DNA from: Agathobaculum hominis
GTDB lineage: Bacteria > Bacillota > Clostridia > Oscillospirales > Butyricicoccaceae
Direction: 5' to 3'
Assembly: GCF_014288055.1 (NCBI RefSeq)
Contig: NZ_JACOPK010000001.1
Location: 186,001-250,000, forward strand
Length of the DNA stretch: 64,000 bases
Part shown: piece after piece, positions 1 to 6,756 of the stretch
Numbering within the stretch: position 1 is the first letter of the stretch
Layout: the number at the start of each line of letters is the position of its first letter
Program-made: the position numbers and the translations under genes
The notes under the pieces: generated by a model
Seen by the model: the letters and a program-made list of their open reading frames with translations, nothing else
Database searches by the model: none
Told to the model about the DNA's origin: nothing

Positions 1-1
1 A

Positions 2-280
2 AAGTTGGCGGGCGAATATGAGAAGATCGCACAGGTTCAGCTGTCAGACCTTCGGACGATAAAAAATAGATTTCTTGCCCAGGACTTTCTGTGTACCAGA
101 GATGAATCACCGCAAAACAGGAAAATGGAACAGGCGGAGCTCGGATTCTATGCTGATGTGGGTGGCGAATACATTCAGCCGGTATATGTTGTTTCAAGCA
201 ATGACGGGATGACCGAAATCCTGATTGATGCGCAAAACCGTGGCGAAAGCAACGAAAATGCAGTTAGCAGGTCACGGTAA
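2..280 (+). CDS. hypothetical protein, 5'-truncated by window edge
   Basis: The reading frame is open from the left edge and ends at position 280, so the gene probably starts outside the window; the first internal start is a TTG at 5. About 92 residues are visible. They are hydrophilic, with no membrane segment, signal peptide or motif that I recognise. Codon use is less GC-biased than in the neighbouring radC gene. It could be the tail of a longer protein or a non-coding open frame; no function is assigned. Confidence 0.35.
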   Translation, partial: KLAGEYEKIAQVQLSDLRTIKNRFLAQDFLCTRDESPQNRKMEQAELGFYADVGGEYIQPVYVVSSNDGMTEILIDAQNRGESNENAVSRSR

Positions 281-389
281 GAGACTTTTGTCGGGAAGCT
301 GGGCGTATTAAGACTCGCCAGACTGTCATTTTGGTGAATCTGCCCAAAAAACGATCGGAATTTTCTGCACATGCTGTGAATAAATGCGT

Positions 390-418
390 TTGACTATATG
401 TCCTGCAAAATGTATAGT
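390..418 (+). promoter_or_regulatory. sigma-A-type promoter of radC
   Basis: TTGACT and TATAGT are separated by 17 bases, about 70 bases upstream of the radC start. Confidence 0.6.
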
Positions 419-489
419 AGAAGTAGAAATATGTATTTTTTCTGTATTTTTCATACATGGACAGACCCACGGCAAGGGAGGCGATACCC

Positions 490-1203
490 GTGGAAGGAAA
501 TCCACATCAGGGGCATCGCCGGCGCATGCTTGATAAATTCGGCAGGTTCGGTGTCGATGCATTCGCAGACCATGAGCTGCTGGAGGTTCTGCTGTATTAT
601 ACCATCCGGCAGGGGGACACCAACCCGGTTGCCCATGCTCTGATGCAGCATTTCGGCTCGCTCCATGCCGTCCTCGAGGCGACGGCCGATCAGCTGTGCG
701 AGGTGGAGGGTGTCGGTCCGCGCACGGCCGAATATCTGTCGCTCATCAGCGCGAGCATGCGCCGCTATCAGACCGACCGCAACCGGGCACGGAACAGCGT
801 GGTCCGGCTGAACGACCCGGATAAGATCGGAGCGTTCTTCGTTCCGCGCTTTGCCGCGCTGCATACGGAATCGCTTTGCGTTGCCTACGTCGACAGCAGC
901 TGCCGGCTGATCCGCTGCGACGATCAAAGCCGCGGCAGCACCTCAAAGGTGCTTCTCGATCCGGTAGCCATCCCGCGCAGCGCCGTTATGTGCAACGCTG
1001 CCGGGGTTGTGCTCGCGCATAACCATCCGAACGGTGAGGCTCGTCCTTCGCGCGAGGACATTAGCGCTACACAGATGCTTGTCGCGCGGCTTGCTCCGCT
1101 CGACATCGCGCTGGTCGATCACTGCATCGTTGCACAGGACAGCTACTACTCGATGGCGCGCGGCGGCGAGCTCCATCTCATGATGCACGGCCGCCGGGGC
1201 TGA
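490..1203 (+). CDS. radC: RadC/JAB-domain protein
   Basis: This is a RadC-family protein of 237 residues: an N-terminal helix-hairpin-helix-like segment (VEGVGPRTAEYL) followed by a JAB/MPN-type metalloprotease-like domain. The domain shows the metal-binding AHNHPNG motif and a downstream serine/aspartate region (SREDI, LVDH). The family was once linked to DNA repair, but its biochemical role is unsettled. I chose the GTG at 490 because AAGGGAGG lies 8 bases upstream and the protein then begins, as family members do, just before GHRRRMLDKF. An ATG at 457 in the same frame has no such site. The gene has its own promoter and is followed by a hairpin-rich non-coding stretch. Confidence 0.9.
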   Translation: MEGNPHQGHRRRMLDKFGRFGVDAFADHELLEVLLYYTIRQGDTNPVAHALMQHFGSLHAVLEATADQLCEVEGVGPRTAEYLSLISASMRRYQTDRNRARNSVVRLNDPDKIGAFFVPRFAALHTESLCVAYVDSSCRLIRCDDQSRGSTSKVLLDPVAIPRSAVMCNAAGVVLAHNHPNGEARPSREDISATQMLVARLAPLDIALVDHCIVAQDSYYSMARGGELHLMMHGRRG

Positions 1204-1227
1204 TTTTTTTAGAATATCCTTTCGAAA

Positions 1228-1535
1228 AGCGGCAGGCGAGAGCCTGCCGCTTGAGACTGTCGAAAAACTATCGTTTTTCCGACAATCTGTGTTTTGACTT
1301 CGCAAAACACGGACGTCCGAAAGTTCCCATACGGAAACTTTCTCCCTCTTAAAGTATGAAAACCGAGGTACACGCCCCCGGTTGCTCTCATTAAATATTT
1401 TTGAGGATAGAGGCCTACGGGCTTATGCGTTTGCGCAGCAAACGCTTTTGAATGCGCGCTGCCGCGCGACTGCTGTTTGGCGTGAAAACAGACTTTATCG
1501 ACAGACTGAGCGGCAGGCGAGAGCCTGCCGCTTTT
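1228..1535. repeat. hairpin-rich intergenic element bounded by a duplicated palindrome
   Basis: The 460-base gap between radC and spoIVB has no convincing gene. The palindrome GCGGCAGGC-gaga-GCCTGCCGC occurs twice (1229-1250 and about 1510-1532) as a direct repeat and brackets about 260 bases. That interval holds further stem-loops, among them GTGTTTTG/CAAAACAC, GCGTTTGC/GCAAACGC and CTGTTT/AAACAG. The second palindrome is followed by TTTT and may terminate transcription. The arrangement resembles a REP-like or hairpin-array element, but no known family was recognised. Confidence 0.5.
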
Positions 1536-1665
1536 CAATTTGTTGTTAAGGCTCATTGCCGCGGTGCCGGCGCTGACGCACGGAATAGCACTCGGAGAGA
1601 GAAGAACTTTCGGTCTCCCTGCGTTCTGCATTCGTCAGCACGCAGACTGCCGGGTTCACCGAAGG

Positions 1666-2679
1666 TCAGGCGACGCTTTCGGCTTCCCTGAGCATATCAT
1701 CGATGCAGATCGCGTAGCCGCTTGCCGGGTCATCTACCAGAACGTGCGTCACCGCGCCGATCAGCCTGCCGTTCTGAACGACAGGTGAGCCGGACATACC
1801 CTGAAGTATGCCGCCGGTCTGCGCGAGCAGCGTCTTGTCGGTCACGCGCAGCATCATGCCGCGGCCGTATTCGTCATTTTCGGGATAGAGCCGCACGATC
1901 TGCACAGAATAACGCTGTACCTTGTCGCCGTCGATGTTCGCGATGATTTCTGCGTCGCCGGTCTGGATTTCATCGCGCGCCGCCACAGGAAGAGCGCCCT
2001 GTCCGCTCAGAAGCGAGAGGTCGGAGAGCGTACCGAAAATGCCGTGCACCGTGTTTTTTGTTACCGTGCCGATGGGACGCGCGTCGGAAAAGTCGCCCTG
2101 GAGCGCACCCGGAGCGCCGGATTTTCCGCGTGTCACAGTCTCGACCGTCGAATAGATCAGATCGCCCTCGCTGAGCGGAAGCAGGACGCCGGTTTCTGCG
2201 TCGCAGATGCCGTGGCCGAGCGAGCCGAACACGCCGGTCTGCGGATCTGCGAACGTCAGCGTGCCGATGCCGGCCATGCTGTCGCGTGCGAGAATGCCGA
2301 GACGGTATACGCCTGTCTGGTCCGTGCAGGCCGTGATCTGCACGGAGTGCGTTTCATCACCCCGCTTGATGCTGAGCTCGACCGCGCCGCCCTGAGCCGC
2401 TTTGAGCGCGGACTGAAGCTCGGCATTCGATGATACCTCTGTGCCGCCCGCGGAAACGATGATGTCGCCCTCACGCACACCGGCGTCACGCGCCGGGCAG
2501 CGTTCGCCGTCCGCTGTCTGCACCGTATCGAGCCGCACCACGAGCACGCCCTCGCTTTTCATCCGGATGCCGGCCGTGTGCCCGATCGGGACGACCTCGC
2601 GCACGGCCGCCGCCTGTACAGGGAACAGGAAAACGAGCGCCAGAAATACCGCCAGCCGTTTGATTTTTGAATGCCCCAC
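1666..2679 (-). CDS. spoIVB: SpoIVB-type S55 serine peptidase
   Basis: SpoIVB is the forespore-secreted serine peptidase that triggers pro-sigma-K processing across the outer forespore membrane. The 337-residue product has an N-terminal membrane anchor (residues 7-24), a PDZ domain (about 40-115) and an S55 peptidase domain. The domain has GHG at 155-157 (catalytic His), GMSGSP at 294-299 (catalytic Ser298) and a downstream VDDP...GYAI segment that normally supplies the Asp region. The start is a GTG at 2679 preceded by GGAGGTGA; a longer upstream frame (to 2787) lacks a ribosome site. In Bacillus and many Clostridia the gene lies just upstream of spo0A on the same strand; here the two are back to back. 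Confidence 0.93.
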   Translation of the reverse strand: MGHSKIKRLAVFLALVFLFPVQAAAVREVVPIGHTAGIRMKSEGVLVVRLDTVQTADGERCPARDAGVREGDIIVSAGGTEVSSNAELQSALKAAQGGAVELSIKRGDETHSVQITACTDQTGVYRLGILARDSMAGIGTLTFADPQTGVFGSLGHGICDAETGVLLPLSEGDLIYSTVETVTRGKSGAPGALQGDFSDARPIGTVTKNTVHGIFGTLSDLSLLSGQGALPVAARDEIQTGDAEIIANIDGDKVQRYSVQIVRLYPENDEYGRGMMLRVTDKTLLAQTGGILQGMSGSPVVQNGRLIGAVTHVLVDDPASGYAICIDDMLREAESVA

Positions 2680-2869
2680 TGCTGTCACCTCCGCTGTTAG
2701 CTTGCCGCGGCGGGCGGGCGAAAACACATGTGAAGTTTTGCTTGCCCCGGCATGAAACGGGAAATGGAAGGAAAACCCTGATTGCACGAAATAAGGGAAG
2801 AAACGACGGATATTGCGATAATATGCAGAAAAGTGTCAACGAAAACACGAAAAAAGTTGCTGAAATGAA

Positions 2870-2898
2870 TTGAATAACGTCAGAGAGTATGGTAAAAT
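2870..2898 (+). promoter_or_regulatory. promoter upstream of spo0A
   Basis: TTGAAT and TAAAAT with 17-base spacing lie about 70 bases upstream of spo0A. ATTGTCTAA at 2930-2938 resembles a Spo0A box (TTGTCRAA) and could mediate autoregulation; that part is speculative. Confidence 0.5.
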
Positions 2899-2967
2899 CT
2901 TGAACATAGAAAAATAAAGGCAAAACGGTATTGTCTAAAAATATTCTGTGTGAAAGTGGTTGATAAC

Positions 2968-3735
2968 ATGGATAACATGGTTGGAAAAATTCGTATTCTT
3001 CTGGCGGACAGCGATGGAGATTTCTGCGCGGAGATGGCGGCGCTGTGTGAGAACGCAGAGGATATGGAGCTGGTAGGCATTGCGGAGAGCGGCGAGAAGG
3101 CGCTCGCCGCAGTTGGGGAGCTGCGGCCCGATCTGCTCATCACGGAGCTGTCCCTGCCCGGAATGGACGGCGTGCTGCTGCTCGAACAGCTGCGCGCGGC
3201 AGGGAACATGCCGGCGGTGTTTGTGCTTTCGGCATTCAGCAGTACGCAGGTCTGCGCAGAGTGCGCGAGCCTGGGCGTGGATGTGTTCCTGCGCAAGCCG
3301 ATCGCGGCGGAAAAGGTCTGTGAGCGCATTCGGCTGTGGCGCTCGGGCAGAAAACGCATGGCGCGCGAGGAGAATGCGGTCGCACTGGAGGTGCGTGTGA
3401 CCGAGGTGATCCATCAGGTCGGCGTCCCGGCACATATCAAGGGGTATCAGTATCTGCGGGAGGCGATCATGATGGCGGTCGAAGATATCGAGTCGGTCAG
3501 CGCGATCACCAAGGTATTGTACCCGTCGATCGCAAAGAAATTCCATACGACCTCGTCGCGCGTTGAGCGCGCCATCCGCCACGCGATCGAGGTGGCGTGG
3601 GACCGCGGCGACCTCGAAACCCTGCAAAGCTATTTCGGCTACACGGTTTCGGGTGTCAAGGGAAAACCGACAAATAGCGAATTTATCTCGATGATTGCCG
3701 ACAGACTGCGTTTGCAGATGCGGTTTGGGGCGTAA
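2968..3735 (+). CDS. spo0A: Spo0A-type sporulation response regulator with Glu at the phosphosite
   Basis: Spo0A is the master regulator of entry into sporulation. The product has an N-terminal receiver domain (about 7-125) and the very conserved Spo0A DNA-binding domain (GVPAHIKGYQYLREAI, SRVERAIRHAIEVAW, KPTNSEFI). In the receiver, the segment aligned to the phosphoacceptor site reads LLITELSLPGMDG: Glu60 (GAG at 3145-3147) replaces the Asp56 of Bacillus. The acidic pair ADD is ADS. The switch Ser (LSAF) and Lys (RKP) are kept. The receiver may therefore not be controlled by ordinary phosphorelay transfer. The ATG at 2968 was chosen; GTG 2950, GTG 2956 and ATG 2977 are also possible because the ribosome site is weak. 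Confidence 0.93.
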   Translation: MDNMVGKIRILLADSDGDFCAEMAALCENAEDMELVGIAESGEKALAAVGELRPDLLITELSLPGMDGVLLLEQLRAAGNMPAVFVLSAFSSTQVCAECASLGVDVFLRKPIAAEKVCERIRLWRSGRKRMAREENAVALEVRVTEVIHQVGVPAHIKGYQYLREAIMMAVEDIESVSAITKVLYPSIAKKFHTTSSRVERAIRHAIEVAWDRGDLETLQSYFGYTVSGVKGKPTNSEFISMIADRLRLQMRFGA

Positions 3736-3822
3736 AGCGCGGCAGGGGATGCGGGCAGGGGAGGTGAAAACTCTGCCCGTAAACCTGTCTCAAAATTTTT
3801 TTGAGAAAATCGGAATATTGTG

Positions 3823-3851
3823 TTGACAAATGCGGAAGACGCTGATATAAT
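3823..3851 (+). promoter_or_regulatory. consensus promoter of the tRNA-Leu pair
   Basis: Perfect TTGACA and TATAAT hexamers with a 17-base spacer end 45 bases before the first tRNA. This is the strongest promoter in the window, as expected for a stable RNA operon. Confidence 0.85.
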
Positions 3852-3896
3852 AACTCTTGTCGCTGAGAGCGAGGCGACTCGCTGACAATTGGAAAT

Positions 3897-3981
3897 GCGA
3901 GTGTGCTGGAACTGGTAGACAGGCACGTTTGAGGGGCGTGTGTCGAACGACGTACGGGTTCAAGTCCCGTCACTCGCACCA
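3897..3981 (+). tRNA. tRNA-Leu (GAG)
   Basis: The acceptor stem GCGAGTG/CACTCGC closes the molecule and CCA is encoded. The anticodon stem CACGT/GCGTG carries loop TTGAGGG, giving anticodon GAG. A long variable arm and the T-arm GGGTTCAAGTCCC fit a class II leucine tRNA. Confidence 0.93.
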
Positions 3982-4012
3982 TTTCCTTTCAGTGCAGAAG
4001 TAAATACCACAT

Positions 4013-4098
4013 GCGGATGTGGCGGAATGGCAGACGCGCTAGCTTCAGGTGCTAGTGTTCGCAAGGACGTGGGGGTTCAAGTCCCCCCATCCGCACCA
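4013..4098 (+). tRNA. tRNA-Leu (CAG)
   Basis: Acceptor stem GCGGATG/CATCCGC with encoded CCA; anticodon stem CTAGC/GCTAG with loop TTCAGGT gives anticodon CAG. The long variable arm and T-arm match a leucine tRNA. It is co-transcribed with the upstream tRNA-Leu (31-base gap). Confidence 0.93.
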
Positions 4099-4103
4099 AT
4101 CAA

Positions 4104-4131
4104 GGTTCTGACAGAGGTCAGGGCCTTTTTT
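4104..4131 (+). terminator. terminator of the tRNA pair
   Basis: A 9-bp stem (GGTTCTGAC/GTCAGGGCC, with G-T pairs) around AGAG is followed by TTTTTT. Confidence 0.75.
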
Positions 4132-4146
4132 GTTTTCAATGGCAAA

Positions 4147-4176
4147 TGTAAACCAAAAACAAAATATAGGTTGACA
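4147..4176 (+). promoter_or_regulatory. BirA-type operator overlapping the bioY -35
   Basis: TGTAAACC, 14 bases, GGTTGACA forms the split inverted repeat known for Gram-positive BirA (TTGTAAACC-N14/15-GGTTTACAA). The right half-site contains the -35 hexamer of bioY, so bound biotinyl-BirA would block transcription. No birA lies in the window. Confidence 0.75.
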
Positions 4177-4199
4177 ATGGCGCGGAAGTATGGTTTAAT
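4171..4199 (+). promoter_or_regulatory. bioY promoter
   Basis: TTGACA and TTTAAT with a 17-base spacer, 36 bases upstream of the bioY start. Confidence 0.7.
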
Positions 4200-4234
4200 A
4201 GCTTCAGATAAAAACTGCTCCGGGAGGGGTCAAC

Positions 4235-4792
4235 ATGAATCAACCAGAAACGAAAACCGCGCCGAAATCGGCATTTACCGTCAAGGAAACCTGTTATGCA
4301 GGACTTTTTGCAGCGGTAATTGCAATCATGGCGCAGATATCCATTCCGATGCCGGGCGGCGTTCCGATGACGATGCAGACGTTCGCGGTCACGCTCGCGG
4401 CGATTGTACTGGGCGCGAAGCTCTCGACGGTTTCGACCGTCATCTATCTCATCCTCGGCGCGGCAGGCGTTCCGGTGCTTGCAGGCTTCACCGGAGGACT
4501 TGCAAAGTTTGTCGGACCGACAGGCGGCTTTCTGATCTCGTTTCCGCTGATGGCGTTTGTCATCGGCTGGGGCGTGGAGCACCGCAGGGCGTTCCCGGGT
4601 GCGTTCGTGGTCGCGCTCGTCGCAGGCACGGTGCTGAACTATGTGGTCGGCGTTGCGATGTTCTGCGCGCTGACGCAGAGCACGCTTGCAGCCGGCATCA
4701 CGGCCTGTGTGCTGCCGTTCATCCCGACCGCCATTATCAAGGCGATTCTCGCTTCGGTCGTTGGATTTGCAGTAAGAAAACGCCTCAATTAA
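4235..4792 (+). CDS. bioY: biotin transporter S-component BioY
   Basis: BioY is the membrane substrate-binding (S) component of ECF-type biotin transport. The 185-residue protein is nearly all hydrophobic, with about six membrane segments and the family motifs PGGVPMTMQTFAV near residue 40 and GAAGVPVLAGFTGG near 80. The length is typical. A GGGAGGGG ribosome site lies 7-8 bases upstream of the ATG. It is a single-gene unit between its own promoter and a strong terminator. No ECF ATPase or T-component is adjacent, so it probably shares a general ECF module or works alone. A BirA-type operator upstream predicts repression by biotin. Confidence 0.93.
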   Translation: MNQPETKTAPKSAFTVKETCYAGLFAAVIAIMAQISIPMPGGVPMTMQTFAVTLAAIVLGAKLSTVSTVIYLILGAAGVPVLAGFTGGLAKFVGPTGGFLISFPLMAFVIGWGVEHRRAFPGAFVVALVAGTVLNYVVGVAMFCALTQSTLAAGITACVLPFIPTAIIKAILASVVGFAVRKRLN

Positions 4793-4799
4793 ATACAAG

Positions 4800-4840
4800 A
4801 GCAGCCCTTCCTGCGATTGATGCAGGAAGGGCTGCTTTTT
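4800..4840 (+). terminator. bioY terminator
   Basis: A perfect 15-bp stem (AGCAGCCCTTCCTGC and its complement) with a 7-base loop is followed by a T run. Confidence 0.9.
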
Positions 4841-4942
4841 GTCTGCCGGGCTGCTTTAAAGTCGGCTGCACGCGGATTTTCCCGCCGGCACGGCGAAAGG
4901 AACGGACCGATTCCGACTGCGGCAGTAAAGTTGGCGACAGGG

Positions 4943-4971
4943 TTGGATTTTAAGCGCCGCTATGGTATAAT
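4943..4971 (+). promoter_or_regulatory. promoter of the kinase/BspA/MoxR cluster
   Basis: TTGGAT and TATAAT, 17-base spacer, 68 bases upstream of the kinase start. It is the only clear promoter before the five closely packed genes that follow. Confidence 0.6.
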
Positions 4972-5038
4972 AAATTGATAATTTATGGCTCCTGTTGCAT
5001 CGATACATGGAGCAGAACGGAAGAACGGGGGAAGGACA

Positions 5039-6751
5039 ATGGGGATCGTGACCGAGATGCTGACGACGCTCGGCGCAAATCTGCCGCTCGTGGCAGTCGG
5101 CTGCGCAGAGGTGCTCGCGGCGGCGGCGCTGCTCGGCAGGGCAGCCGTCATGCGCACGCAGTCGGGAAAAAACAGGGCATCGCTTGCGCCGGTCGGGATG
5201 AACCGCGATATTCAGCGCGTCCTGAGGCTGGAGAGCGGCGAGGTCATGCTCGTGCTCCGGCGCGAGGATATGATGCTGCTCGCCTGCACCGGCGATCCGG
5301 AAAAGCTGCTCGGCGTGTCATATGCGGCGCTGCGGGATAATATCGCTAATCTCAATGCCGCTTTTTCTGACAAAAGCAGATGCCGTGCGGTCTGGAAAAA
5401 ATACATGGCGTGGGACGGCAGAGAAATGTTCGATGAGGCTGTACAGAGCGGCGGCGGACGCTGGATGCGCTTCATCGTCAGCCGCACGCCCGACGGTGAG
5501 TACGACCTGCTGTGCTTCCGCGACATCGCTGCACTGCACGACCGCATCGAGGAATGCGAAAAGCGCCTCGCAGGGGCGGAGGAGGAGAGCCGCGCGAAAA
5601 CAACCTTCCTCTCGCGTATGTCGCACGAGATCAGAACCCCGATGAACGGCATCATCGGCATGATCTCGCTCGCAAAGAGCAGACTGCGTCCCGGAGACGA
5701 GGCGATGCAGTATCTGAACAAGGCGGACGAGGTGTCCGCTCATCTGCTCGCGCTCATCAATGACATTCTGGATATGTCGCGCATCGAGGCCGGAAAGGTC
5801 GAGCTTGAGCACAAGGTGTTCAGCCTGCGCGGTCTGGGTGATCGTCTGTATGATATGTTCGCCAAGCAGCTTCAGGCACGCGGCATCCGCTACGAGGTCA
5901 ATCTGGAGGATATGACGGTCGACAGTGTCGTCGGCGACGAGCTGCGCATCAGCCAGATCATCATCAACTTCCTCTCGAACGCTGTCAAGTTCACGAGCGA
6001 GGGCGAGATCATCGTCACGTTCCGTCAGATGATGCTTCAGGATAACGTCGCGGACTTCATGTTCCGCGTTCACGATACCGGTATCGGCATGGATCACGCC
6101 TTTCTGAACCGTATTTTCCGTCCGTTCGAGCAGGAGAGCATCGAGACGGGCAGAAAATTCGGCGGCACCGGCCTCGGCATGACGATCACCGATCAGCTCG
6201 TGCGTCTGATGGGCGGCGAGATCGTCGTGGACAGTGCGCCGGGCAAGGGCTCGGATTTCACCGTGTTCCTGCATCTGCCGGTGGCGGAGCAGGCCGCCGA
6301 GACGGCGGAAGTGCCGGGCGAGACGGCAAAACAGCGCTGCGATGACGCCTTCAAGGGCTGCCGCATCCTCATGGCCGAGGACAACGAGATCAATGCGGAG
6401 ATCGCGATCGAGATTCTGGGCGAAATGGGCGCACAGGTCGAGGGTGTAGAAAACGGCCGTCTTGCGGTCGAGGCGTTCGAGAATCATCCGGAAAACTGGT
6501 ACGATCTGATCCTGATGGATGTGCAGATGCCGGAGATGGACGGCCGTACCGCCGCGCGCACCATCCGTGCGCTTGACAGGGCGGACGCGAAAACGATACC
6601 GATCTTCGCCCTGTCGGCGGACGCGTTCGTCGAGGACGAGCGCCTGTCCATTCAGAGCGGCATGAACGGTCACTTTGCCAAGCCGGTCGATTTCACCATG
6701 CTTCAGCAGGCGATCGGCGTCTATCTGGCGAAGCGGAAAAGAAAGGAGTAA
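5039..6751 (+). CDS. hybrid sensor histidine kinase with C-terminal receiver
   Basis: The 570-residue protein has one N-terminal membrane segment (about 12-35), a PAS-like region, a HisKA domain (H-box MSHEIRTPMNGIIG, phospho-His near residue 200), an HATPase_c domain (N-box region INFLSNAVKF, DTGIGM, GGTGLGM) and a C-terminal receiver (LMAEDNEIN; phospho-Asp in LILMDVQMPEMDG). It should autophosphorylate on His and pass phosphate to its own receiver, then to an unseen partner. The ATG at 5039 follows GGGGGAAGG; the longer frame from 4985 lacks a ribosome site. The next gene starts 5 bases after the stop, so sensing and the surface protein are probably co-expressed. No separate regulator with a DNA-binding domain is in the cluster. 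Confidence 0.9.
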   Translation: MGIVTEMLTTLGANLPLVAVGCAEVLAAAALLGRAAVMRTQSGKNRASLAPVGMNRDIQRVLRLESGEVMLVLRREDMMLLACTGDPEKLLGVSYAALRDNIANLNAAFSDKSRCRAVWKKYMAWDGREMFDEAVQSGGGRWMRFIVSRTPDGEYDLLCFRDIAALHDRIEECEKRLAGAEEESRAKTTFLSRMSHEIRTPMNGIIGMISLAKSRLRPGDEAMQYLNKADEVSAHLLALINDILDMSRIEAGKVELEHKVFSLRGLGDRLYDMFAKQLQARGIRYEVNLEDMTVDSVVGDELRISQIIINFLSNAVKFTSEGEIIVTFRQMMLQDNVADFMFRVHDTGIGMDHAFLNRIFRPFEQESIETGRKFGGTGLGMTITDQLVRLMGGEIVVDSAPGKGSDFTVFLHLPVAEQAAETAEVPGETAKQRCDDAFKGCRILMAEDNEINAEIAIEILGEMGAQVEGVENGRLAVEAFENHPENWYDLILMDVQMPEMDGRTAARTIRALDRADAKTIPIFALSADAFVEDERLSIQSGMNGHFAKPVDFTMLQQAIGVYLAKRKRKE

Positions 6752-6756
6752 AAGGC

